A stretch of DNA of 64,000 nucleotides from Planctomycetaceae bacterium. Lineage in GTDB: Bacteria; Planctomycetota; Planctomycetia; Pirellulales; Pirellulaceae. Below the pieces are notes generated by a model. The model was not told the DNA's origin. It saw nothing but the letters and a program-made list of their open reading frames with translations, and made no database searches. The DNA is taken from NCBI GenBank assembly GCA_024642205.1, contig JAHEBQ010000008.1, positions 62,001 to 126,000 of the forward strand, written 5' to 3'. The position numbers and the translations under genes are program-made. This document shows, piece by piece, positions 17,715-25,922 of this stretch; the stretch's first letter is position 1, and every line of letters starts with the position of its first letter.

Positions 17715-20078
17715 ATGTCACTCAACTGGATTTCGCCGATACTGCTGGTCGTCGTTGCAATCGCTGCCCTCCAGCGGCCCGTCTTCTCGCAGCTTGCGCA
17801 TTCCAAACCGTTGGCCGTGGGGATGGACGGCTCGCAATTGGTCAGGATCGATCAACTGGTTGCCGAACACATTGCCCAGGAGCGCATGCCGGGGTGCGTT
17901 GTGACCATTGGTCGACTCGGAAAGATCGCGTTTCAACGCTCCTATGGCCATCGGCAGTTGCTTCCGGAAAAACAGCCGATGTCGGTCGATACGGTGTTCG
18001 ACCTGGCTTCCCTGACGAAACCAATTGCCACCGCGACCAGCATCATGGTCCTGGTCGATCGGGGTCAGTTGCGGCTGGACGATCGTGTTGCCATGTACAT
18101 TCCCGAGTTTGGTCAACACAACAAGGATCAGATCACGGTCAGACAGCTGCTAACCCATGTTGCAGGATTGATCGCGGATAACTCAATGGCCGACTATCAG
18201 GACGGCGTACCGGAGGCCTGGAAGCGGATCAATGCCGTCGAGTTGATCTCCGAGCCAGGTGAAAAATTCATCTATTCGGATGTCGGCTTTATCGTGTTGG
18301 CTGAGCTCGTACAAAAAATAACCGGCGAGAACATCGATGAGTTTGCTCGCAAGAATGTCTACGCGCCAATCGGCATGAACGAGACCGGCTATTTACCGGG
18401 CGAATCGTTGCGCAAGCGTGCCGCGACGACGGAACAACGCGAGGGGGTATGGATGCAGGGTGAAGTTCACGATCCGCGGGCTTACGCGCTCGGAGGAATT
18501 GCCGGGCACGCCGGGCTTTTTTCCACGGCACAGGACTTATCGATTTATGCCCAAATGATGCTGATGCGAGGCAAGTACAACGGCAACCGAATTTTGAGCG
18601 AACGCGCCGTCGACGTGATGACCCGTCACCATCCAACGCCACGGGGCATGCGTGGCCTGGGTTGGGACATCAATTCGCCCTATTCTTCCAATCGCAGTGA
18701 TTTGCTGACTGACAGTGCATTCGGGCACGGCGGGTTTACCGGAACTGCGATATGGATGGATCCGGAACTGGACCTGTTTGTGATTTTCCTGGCCAATCGA
18801 GTCCACCCAAACGGAAAGGGAGACGTGAATCAGCTGGTCGCCAGGATTGGCTCCGTCGCGTCGGCTGCCATTCTCGAACCGCGACAACATAAACCCAGGG
18901 CCCCGGCCGGGGCTTCTGCGGTGATGGAAAAGCGACGGTCGGTGCAATCCGATGTGCGGTGCGGGATTGATGTACTGCGGAATCAAGAATTTGCGCAGCT
19001 GCGGGGGCGACGTGTCGGGTTGATCACAAATCAAACCGGCACGGATCAGGAAGGTAACTCGACCATTCGCCTTTTGCACGAATCTCCGCAAGTCGAGCTC
19101 GTTGCGTTGTTCAGTCCTGAACATGGAATCGAAGGCAAACTTGACTCGGCAAAAATCACGGACACGCGGGACGAGACGACGGGTTTGCCGATCTTCAGTC
19201 TATACGGCGCAGAGCGGCGACCTAATGCCGAAAACCTGAAGGGAATTGATACGCTGGTGTTTGATATTCAAGACATCGGCACTCGCTTTTACACCTATGT
19301 CTCAACGATGGGATTGGCCATGCAAGCCGCCTCCGAGCATGGGCTGAGATTCGTCGTGCTTGATCGCCCCAATCCGCTGGGAGGTCATTCCATCGCGGGA
19401 CCTGTGCTGGATGCAGGACTTGAGTCTTTTGTCGGATTCCACACCCTGCCGATACAACACGGGATGACAATTGGTGAATTGGCAACCATGTTCAATGGTG
19501 AGTTGAAAATGCAATTGGACTTGCAAGTCATTGGTATGCAGGGATGGCAGCGCGATATGATGTGGGACGAGACGGGTCTGGTTTGGGTAAATCCTTCGCC
19601 GAACATGCGTAACCTGACCGAAGCAATGTTGTATCCGGGAATCGGTTTGTTGGAGACCACCAACGTTTCCGTGGGACGAGGCACCGATACGCCGTTTGAA
19701 GTTTTAGGCGCGCCGTGGATCGACGGCCGTCGACTTGCGCGGCGGATGAACGAAATCGGATTGCCAGGTACACGTTTTGTTCCGATTCGGTTTTCGCCAG
19801 ACGCGAGCAAGTTTGCCGGCGAGGCATGCGAAGGAGTGAACATCATCATCACCAATCGAGTTGATTTTCAGCCTGTTCGGGTCGGACTCGAATTCGCTTG
19901 CCAGCTGCGCAACCTGTATCCGGACAAATGGCAAACCGACTACTTCAACCGGTTGTTGGCGGACCAAACCGTGCTGGATGCCTTGAACGGAGGCAAACCG
20001 GCAGACGCGATTCACGAACTGTATTCGCAGGAGCTCAACGAATTCCGGCATCGGCGGGTCGCATTCCTGTTATACTAG
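17715..20078 (+). CDS. Serine hydrolase (beta-lactamase fold) fused to NamZ/DUF1343 exo-muramidase
   Basis: A signal peptide (WISPILLVVVAIAALQRPVFS) is followed by a class C-like serine hydrolase domain (about 40-390). It has SxxK as S99-L-T-K102, a Tyr motif in FIYSDVGF and an HGG motif in FGHGGFTGT. From about residue 410 to the end runs a complete DUF1343/NamZ domain: GLITNQTG, FSPEHG with Glu about 469, DIQDIGTRFYTY and LDRPNPLGG. Characterised NamZ releases MurNAc from the non-reducing ends of peptidoglycan fragments. The serine hydrolase could act on muropeptide stems. The ATG at 17715 is chosen because AGGA sits 8 bp upstream. The gene follows the symporter by 118 bp on the same strand. 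Confidence 0.9.
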   Translation: MSLNWISPILLVVVAIAALQRPVFSQLAHSKPLAVGMDGSQLVRIDQLVAEHIAQERMPGCVVTIGRLGKIAFQRSYGHRQLLPEKQPMSVDTVFDLASLTKPIATATSIMVLVDRGQLRLDDRVAMYIPEFGQHNKDQITVRQLLTHVAGLIADNSMADYQDGVPEAWKRINAVELISEPGEKFIYSDVGFIVLAELVQKITGENIDEFARKNVYAPIGMNETGYLPGESLRKRAATTEQREGVWMQGEVHDPRAYALGGIAGHAGLFSTAQDLSIYAQMMLMRGKYNGNRILSERAVDVMTRHHPTPRGMRGLGWDINSPYSSNRSDLLTDSAFGHGGFTGTAIWMDPELDLFVIFLANRVHPNGKGDVNQLVARIGSVASAAILEPRQHKPRAPAGASAVMEKRRSVQSDVRCGIDVLRNQEFAQLRGRRVGLITNQTGTDQEGNSTIRLLHESPQVELVALFSPEHGIEGKLDSAKITDTRDETTGLPIFSLYGAERRPNAENLKGIDTLVFDIQDIGTRFYTYVSTMGLAMQAASEHGLRFVVLDRPNPLGGHSIAGPVLDAGLESFVGFHTLPIQHGMTIGELATMFNGELKMQLDLQVIGMQGWQRDMMWDETGLVWVNPSPNMRNLTEAMLYPGIGLLETTNVSVGRGTDTPFEVLGAPWIDGRRLARRMNEIGLPGTRFVPIRFSPDASKFAGEACEGVNIIITNRVDFQPVRVGLEFACQLRNLYPDKWQTDYFNRLLADQTVLDALNGGKPADAIHELYSQELNEFRHRRVAFLLY

Positions 20079-20238
20079 TCCTTGGACTTCAATTCGTGCC
20101 GTCAAACTGGCAATCGCCATGCAGCGTCATTGTTCAATTATCGAGAACGATTGACGTCAGGAATCGCACCGATACAGCTTCCATCAACCGGTTTGATTGA
20201 TTTCCCTGGGCCTCTTCAATAAAATCGGAGATGCGTTT

Positions 20239-20311
20239 GCGAGCGTAGCTCAGTTGGTAGAGCATTAGCTTCCCAAGCTAATTGTCGCGGGTTCGAATCC
20301 CGTCGCTCGCT
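20239..20311 (+). tRNA. tRNA-Gly (anticodon CCC)
   Basis: A full cloverleaf can be drawn: acceptor GCGAGCG pairs with CGCTCGC, D-arm GCTC/GAGC, anticodon stem TTAGC/GCTAA around the loop TTCCCAA (anticodon CCC), and T-arm GCGGG-TTCGAAT-CCCGT with one G-T pair. The discriminator base is T and CCA is not encoded, so it must be added after transcription. The gene is 73 nt long and stands alone between the NamZ fusion and the metalloprotease gene. Confidence 0.95.
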
Positions 20312-20366
20312 TTGTAATGAACCAGGAGTCCGACCACTCAACGGCGGGCCGATTCTGCATCCCGAA

Positions 20367-22880
20367 CTAGCCCAGCCAGTCAAACTCGATTTCAAATACC
20401 CGATCGATCGACTGGAACTTTCCGCGGCGTGCTGGCTGCGAATCAAGCGACGAGTGAATTTGTTTTTCGCCAGCATGGGTATGCGTTTCAGCAACTCGTT
20501 GAGATTCAATCGCGCCCACCAACTTCCTTTCGACGCTGCGACCATCGAGATCGAACTGAGCTGTCACCCTTTTCAGGTCTGCGTCGATTTTCGTTTCGTG
20601 GCGAAACTTGAAACCAACCAGGTCGACATGGTTTTGGAAACCGGCAAAATTCCTTGACCATACGACGTTGTGATCATCGAACTCCATATCATGTCCGTGA
20701 ATCGAAAAGGCTGTCTCACCCCACGACCGCTGGATGCGAACCGCTCGCCAGAGCTCTGAATCATGTGCTGAACTGGATCGAATTGAATTGCCAAGAAACA
20801 CGGGGGCCGCATCGCCGGTCACGACGTTGGCCGAATCCAGGAATCCTGCCGCACCGGCGCCTTGTGCCACGATATCGCCAAACTCAATCGCCAGAATTCC
20901 GACGACTTCTGCAGTATGACGGGTCTCGGCATCTTTCGATTGCTCCTCTTCGACAAAAAATGTTGCCCCGCCAGTATCGAGGGCTCGATAACGGACCGTT
21001 GCCGTATCGCCGCCGTCATGCGTCTGCAAATCGGCAAAAAACGCGGGGGTGCTCTCAAACTTGGTGCCAAAACGGAGAGAGAAATTCTCATGCGTTACGC
21101 TATCGGGAGTCACCAGTGCCTGAAAACTGGAATCGCCGGTGTTGCCGACACCGGCCTGGATCGCAACGAAGCTAACCGTTTCGGCAGCGTGGTTCTGTTG
21201 GTTGGCATCCTGTTCGCGGATCTTGATCCGGAATTCTGTATCAGAGGTAAACTGCATACGAGTCGTGGCGGCCGCCGGATCGTTTTCCGTGACGATTTGA
21301 GACAATACAACCGGTCGGTCGCCCTCGGCAAATGCATTGCCTAGACTGTAATCTGACCAGAGCTCAGTTTGCCCCGCTTGATTTCCAGCGACCAACACGG
21401 TGCCATCGCTCAGCGAGTGCTCACCGGCTTCCACGACCAGGTAATCCACCGTTTCAAAGGCGTGTTTTTTATTCAGGTAATCCCACTCATCGAGGTGGAT
21501 TTCAAAGCTGGAACCGGTCACGTTGCGTATGCGAACAGTCAACGGTTCTCCGCCCCGAATCGTTGCCGGGCCGGCGATCACTACCGGGTCTAGATAAACG
21601 TGGTTGAGTGTGACCGTCCGCCAATTCTGGTCAATCGAAAGGCGGCCGGTTTCCCCGACGATAACATCAACGGCATCCCCTCCGTCAAAAGCTTCGATGG
21701 TACCGCTCACGGTGAAAAACCCGACGCTGCCATAATCCGAGTAAACGCCGGATTTACCAGTCCCTTCAACGGACAAGTAGTACCGACCAGGTTGAAGCGT
21801 CAGGTCAAAACCGGCATCGACTCCGTTGGCAGGATTACTTTGGGCGACAACATTGCCGGAAGCATCAACGATTTTGGCCAGCACGTCCAGGTTCGGTCGC
21901 TCCTGGAAGGCGTTGATGGAAAGGGAAACGGCGCCGCCCGTTTGAAACATGTACATGTCAATGTCATCGTTTCGTTCTATGATGTTCCATTGAAACACCG
22001 AATTGTCGGTCGCCGGGATCAGCTCAGTGGCGGTTCCAATCGTGTCGCCGATCAGGTCAGTCCGAAACCCAAAACCATTGGCGGGCTTTGTGATTATCGA
22101 AAAATCATTCTGCGCCTGCGTGCTATTGGCGTAGTCACCATTGCTCCACTGGGTCACGTTCTCTCCAAAGGGCGCACCCATAATCGGCCCCCAGCTCGTT
22201 TCACCGCTACCGACACCCGGGTGATAGGTACTGCTTCCCAATCCATCGTGACTGAGCCCAAGTGAGTGACCGATTTCATGCGAGTTGGTCATCGCCCCGT
22301 TGTTCGATCCTTTGTTAAATACAAAGACCGGATCGTCGCGGGAATTGTCAAAGCTGTTCAGGTAGGCAACCCCGCCTATCCCGTTTCCGAATCCAGCGGT
22401 CGCCTGAGTGTTCACCGAACGCACACCATAGTACTCGTCGCTGACATCGGATCGAATCAGCTTCTCAAGGCTCGGCTCTTTCGTCGTCACATTAACGTCG
22501 AAAGGCAGAAAGTCCTCGGCGACGTTTTGGAACTGAAGTTGAATTTCCAGCAGCTCGGCGTTGCTGAAGGAACCGGCGCTGCCTCCACGATTGAAGGCTG
22601 GGAATACAATGTCATGGCCCCACTGATTGTTGACCGAATGATGTCCATCGAAGTCAAGGTAGATGGTCTTGGTCGCGTCCGGATTGCTTTCCAGGCGAAA
22701 GGTATCGGCCAGGTCATAGGGCGTCGCGGATTCCGGGCCATTCCCGAACGTGAACTGGCCATCGATGTATGTCGGGAAGAGAGAAGCCAGAACTTGACGG
22801 GGTTCAAGTGCCTCATACTCGGTCCGCGTTCTCGAAGTTCGTGACCGAACCGCGCATATTTTTCCATGCTTCTTTTTCAC
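20367..22880 (-). CDS. Secreted zinc metalloprotease with planctomycete LEPR motif
   Basis: The start codon is GTG (22878-22880). A basic N terminus leads to LEPRQVLAS at residues 25-33, the 'LEPR-XLL' type signature found near the start of many planctomycete extracellular giants. The zincin motif HEIGHSLGLSH (H201, E202, H205, H211) marks a metzincin-like protease, and IMGAPFG downstream supplies the Met-turn. Residues about 270-400 resemble a pre-peptidase C-terminal domain. The remaining 430 residues form beta-rich repeats with AETV/VGILAIEFG strings. I infer secretion and protein degradation at the cell surface or outside. It ends 56 bp from the tRNA gene on the opposite strand. Confidence 0.85.
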   Translation of the reverse strand: MKKKHGKICAVRSRTSRTRTEYEALEPRQVLASLFPTYIDGQFTFGNGPESATPYDLADTFRLESNPDATKTIYLDFDGHHSVNNQWGHDIVFPAFNRGGSAGSFSNAELLEIQLQFQNVAEDFLPFDVNVTTKEPSLEKLIRSDVSDEYYGVRSVNTQATAGFGNGIGGVAYLNSFDNSRDDPVFVFNKGSNNGAMTNSHEIGHSLGLSHDGLGSSTYHPGVGSGETSWGPIMGAPFGENVTQWSNGDYANSTQAQNDFSIITKPANGFGFRTDLIGDTIGTATELIPATDNSVFQWNIIERNDDIDMYMFQTGGAVSLSINAFQERPNLDVLAKIVDASGNVVAQSNPANGVDAGFDLTLQPGRYYLSVEGTGKSGVYSDYGSVGFFTVSGTIEAFDGGDAVDVIVGETGRLSIDQNWRTVTLNHVYLDPVVIAGPATIRGGEPLTVRIRNVTGSSFEIHLDEWDYLNKKHAFETVDYLVVEAGEHSLSDGTVLVAGNQAGQTELWSDYSLGNAFAEGDRPVVLSQIVTENDPAAATTRMQFTSDTEFRIKIREQDANQQNHAAETVSFVAIQAGVGNTGDSSFQALVTPDSVTHENFSLRFGTKFESTPAFFADLQTHDGGDTATVRYRALDTGGATFFVEEEQSKDAETRHTAEVVGILAIEFGDIVAQGAGAAGFLDSANVVTGDAAPVFLGNSIRSSSAHDSELWRAVRIQRSWGETAFSIHGHDMEFDDHNVVWSRNFAGFQNHVDLVGFKFRHETKIDADLKRVTAQFDLDGRSVERKLVGAIESQRVAETHTHAGEKQIHSSLDSQPARRGKFQSIDRVFEIEFDWLG

Positions 22881-23220
22881 AGAATTGCCCTCGCTGTTCC
22901 ATTTACCAAATCGCTGAGGACGAAATTGCCTCTTCTTTCCTCAGCCTGTTCAGGGGCTGATTCTAAGAGGGAGAAAATCTCAACGCCACCATTTTCATTG
23001 GAAAAAAAATCAGCGCTGATAGCATGCAGCTTCATCATCGGCCGAAACATCGGGAAATGACTGGCCAGAAGCGATGCCATTTGGCGCGACATCCGCTGTC
23101 AGTCCATTCTGCTGAACTACATGACAGCGTCGATCGAACCTGACGGCGTTGATCGAACCTGACGGGTCTTCCCGATCGTGCTCAACCGCTCCAGTAAGGA
23201 CTGGACCAGGCAGAACGGAG
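22881..23220. other. Intergenic region with a 19-bp tandem duplication
   Basis: This 340-bp gap between two minus-strand genes contains a 19-bp direct duplication (listed separately) and an A-rich run near 23000. No RNA gene or coding frame with a recognisable domain was found. It should carry the promoter of the LEPR protease gene. Confidence 0.45.
23127..23164. repeat. 19-bp tandem direct repeat, two copies
   Basis: Two adjacent 19-bp units, GCGTCGATCGAACCTGACG and GCGTTGATCGAACCTGACG, differ at one base. They lie 56 bp downstream of the M1-type peptidase stop. This may be a simple replication-slippage duplication. Confidence 0.7.
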
Positions 23221-25551
23221 CTATTTTCCCTCACGAGATTCTTGCATCGGATTTTTTTTCTTTTCCTCCTTAAACAGCTTGAATCGCGATTCGATTGGTT
23301 GCTGCGGCCAGTAGTTGTTCTTCCGCTCGACGTCCGCCGTTTGCAAGCGGGGGTCCAGTTCGATTTTGACAATTTCGTTTTTGGAAAGAATCAATCGGGA
23401 AATCCTGTTCGGATCCTGCCGCCAGATTTCTACCGGCAAGTGAATCAGTTCCGATTCCTGATTGGCAAATGTCACTTTCAGAATCACCGGTGAAACCAAC
23501 CCACCAATGTTTTCCAAATCGATCACATAAAACTTCTGGCCCAGTGCCAGCAGCTTTTTTTCATCTTCATCCAGTCCTTCAAGGAATTTCTGATATTCCC
23601 CCCGTTCCTTGACCGTGACGTCAAGCGAGTCATGCTGATCGTAGAAGTCCTTCAACTGGGGATAGCGATCATTCAATTTCTGAATGTCCCGATTCCGCTC
23701 AGCGATCAAGTCGCGTTGGTCAATTTCATCACGCTTTTGCCGTTGCAAGGCTTTCTCGATGTCAGGATCATGAGTATCAATGTCATAGACCCGAAGCGAC
23801 TGGATTCCGATGTCGACATGTTTTGTCGTGTAAAACCACCCTCGCCAAAACCAGTCAAGATCGACGCCGGAAGCATCCTCCATGGTCCGGAAGAAATCGG
23901 ATGGTTCCGGGCGCTTGGACTTCCAGCGATTGGCGTACTTTTTGAAGGCGAAATCAAAAAGCTCACGTCCAAGCACGGTCTCGCGCAACACGTTCAGGGC
24001 AATCACTGGCTTTTGATAGGCGTTGGGAAAAAATTGATGACTGGGAATCGAATCCGAATTTGTCATGATCGGAACTTTGTCGAAACTTGACATGAGATCC
24101 CTCATCCCCTGCGGCTTGACATCGCCCCATTCATCAACGAATTTCTCTTGCCATTGGCGCTCCGCCTGAAACTGCAGAAATGAGTTCAGGCCCTCGTCCA
24201 TCCAGGTCCATTGTCGCTCATCAGAATTCACGATCATCGGGAAGTAATTGTGCCCGACTTCGTGAATGACAACGCTGATCAGGTCGGATTTCGTCCCTTG
24301 CGAATAGGTGCCGTCCACCTCCGGACGTGGACCATTGAAGCAGATCATTGGATATTCCATCCCAAACACCGGACCATTGACACTGATGGCGACCGGATAA
24401 GGGAATTCGAAAGTGAATTTGGTATAAACGTCCAGGGTGTGGGCGACGGCGTAAGTTGAGTATTTGCCCCAGAGCGGATTGGCTTCATTGGGGTAGTAGG
24501 ACATCGCCCAGACTTTTTTGTTTCCGTTCGGATGAGCTTTGGCATCCCAAATGAATTTCCGAGAAGACGCCCAGGCAAAATCACGAACGTTTCTCGCTGA
24601 AAATTTCCACGTCTTGGTTCCCGACGCCTTTTCCCGTGTTTCGTTTGCCTTGGCTTCTTCCGGTGTAATAACCAAACCGATCTGGCCGGAATTCCGGATC
24701 TCCTGAAGTCGTTCGATCTGATTTTTCGTCAAGACTTCCTCAGGATTTTGAAGTTCCCCGGTAGCAGCAACGACATGATCCGACGGTACGTTGATCGCGA
24801 CGGCGAAGTCTCCAAATTCCAACGTGAATTCACCTGCTCCGAGAAACTGTTTGTGTTGCCATCCCGCGTAATCCGTGTACGAAGCCAACCTCGGATACCA
24901 CTGTGCGACTTCGTAAATGTAATTTCCCTCTTTCTCGAAGAACTCATACCCGCCCCGGGAATCGGCTTTTTTCGCATCGACAATGTTGAACTCCCAGGTG
25001 ATTTTCAATCCCATCGACTGGGCGGATTTCAAGGGAACGGGAATATCCAGTCGCATCATCGTGTCGACAATCGTAAACGGGATCGGTTGTCCGTTGACGT
25101 CGGTTACGGTTTTGATTTTAAACCCGCCATCAAAAGCTTCGTGATAGAGATGGGATTGCAATTGAGAAAATGGAAGTTGTTCAAATGACGGCGCTGGACG
25201 ACTCATCAAATCTCCCGACGTTTTCCGAAAACGGTTTTGATCGAGCTGAACCCACAGGAAATCGAGCTGATGTGGTGAGTTGTTGTGATAGGTAATCGTC
25301 TCGGCACCGGACAGGCGTTGATGGGTATCATCCAGAATCACGGAAATGTCATAGTCGACTTTCTGTTGCCAGTATTTCGGTCCCGGAGCACCCGACGCCA
25401 GACGTGACTCAGACGGCGTCGGAAGAGTCTCGTCAAGTTGTCGGAAGGGATCATCGGTCGTGTCACGTTTCGTGTCACTCACATCCTGAGATCGAACGCT
25501 CACGCAAATGAGCGACGCAGCCAGACAGGTCAAGATTGAAATCGTTCGCAT
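23221..25551 (-). CDS. M1-family (gluzincin) metallopeptidase, exported
   Basis: A signal peptide (ISILTCLAASLICVSVRS) precedes a long beta-rich N-terminal domain. The zinc site is HEVGH at residues 430-434 with the third ligand Glu453 in WMDEG, exactly the M1 spacing. The usual exopeptidase GxMEN string is represented only by the diverged VFGMEYPMICF, so aminopeptidase specificity is uncertain. The 776-residue length and the charged C-terminal tail fit exported M1-like peptidases of planctomycetes and Bacteroidetes. It is divergent from the sortilin/BNR gene across 371 bp. The start ATG at 25551 is supported by the signal peptide. Confidence 0.9.
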   Translation of the reverse strand: MRTISILTCLAASLICVSVRSQDVSDTKRDTTDDPFRQLDETLPTPSESRLASGAPGPKYWQQKVDYDISVILDDTHQRLSGAETITYHNNSPHQLDFLWVQLDQNRFRKTSGDLMSRPAPSFEQLPFSQLQSHLYHEAFDGGFKIKTVTDVNGQPIPFTIVDTMMRLDIPVPLKSAQSMGLKITWEFNIVDAKKADSRGGYEFFEKEGNYIYEVAQWYPRLASYTDYAGWQHKQFLGAGEFTLEFGDFAVAINVPSDHVVAATGELQNPEEVLTKNQIERLQEIRNSGQIGLVITPEEAKANETREKASGTKTWKFSARNVRDFAWASSRKFIWDAKAHPNGNKKVWAMSYYPNEANPLWGKYSTYAVAHTLDVYTKFTFEFPYPVAISVNGPVFGMEYPMICFNGPRPEVDGTYSQGTKSDLISVVIHEVGHNYFPMIVNSDERQWTWMDEGLNSFLQFQAERQWQEKFVDEWGDVKPQGMRDLMSSFDKVPIMTNSDSIPSHQFFPNAYQKPVIALNVLRETVLGRELFDFAFKKYANRWKSKRPEPSDFFRTMEDASGVDLDWFWRGWFYTTKHVDIGIQSLRVYDIDTHDPDIEKALQRQKRDEIDQRDLIAERNRDIQKLNDRYPQLKDFYDQHDSLDVTVKERGEYQKFLEGLDEDEKKLLALGQKFYVIDLENIGGLVSPVILKVTFANQESELIHLPVEIWRQDPNRISRLILSKNEIVKIELDPRLQTADVERKNNYWPQQPIESRFKLFKEEKKKNPMQESREGK

Positions 25552-25922
25552 AACTTTGGCTCTCGAGAGGGTTGATCCGAATATCGGTCCCGTGGGTCCG
25601 ATCGAATGAAGCTGCAGGTTGACTCCAGAAGTATCAATCGCACTGGTTTGTGCGTGTTTCGCGAAAAAAACGTGAACGCTGATTCGCCTGTATTGTAGGA
25701 AATGTCAAGTTCCAAAGTAATCCATTCCCGATCACTGTCAGTTGTCGACAATCCCCGTAGAAAAGGGGGTTGAAGCCGGGAAAATGACTGCGGAAACAGA
25801 CCGTGTCGCAGCATTTCAATTAAGATTTGTGGTTGTAAATGCATTGTGGTTTCAGACAACAATTGTTCTAGACGCCGATGCGTCAGATAGACTCGGCTTT
25901 ATCGTTTAACCTGCCCAAAGAG
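25552..25922. other. Intergenic region between divergent peptidase and BNR-repeat genes
   Basis: This 371-bp stretch must contain two divergent promoters. I see no tRNA, repeat or confident operator, and short frames in it show no protein-like pattern. Confidence 0.45.

Noticed and set aside
21600..22844. Two consecutive plus-strand open frames (221 and 192 codons)
   Set aside because: Both are antisense to the LEPR metalloprotease, whose zinc motif and N-terminal motif are clear.
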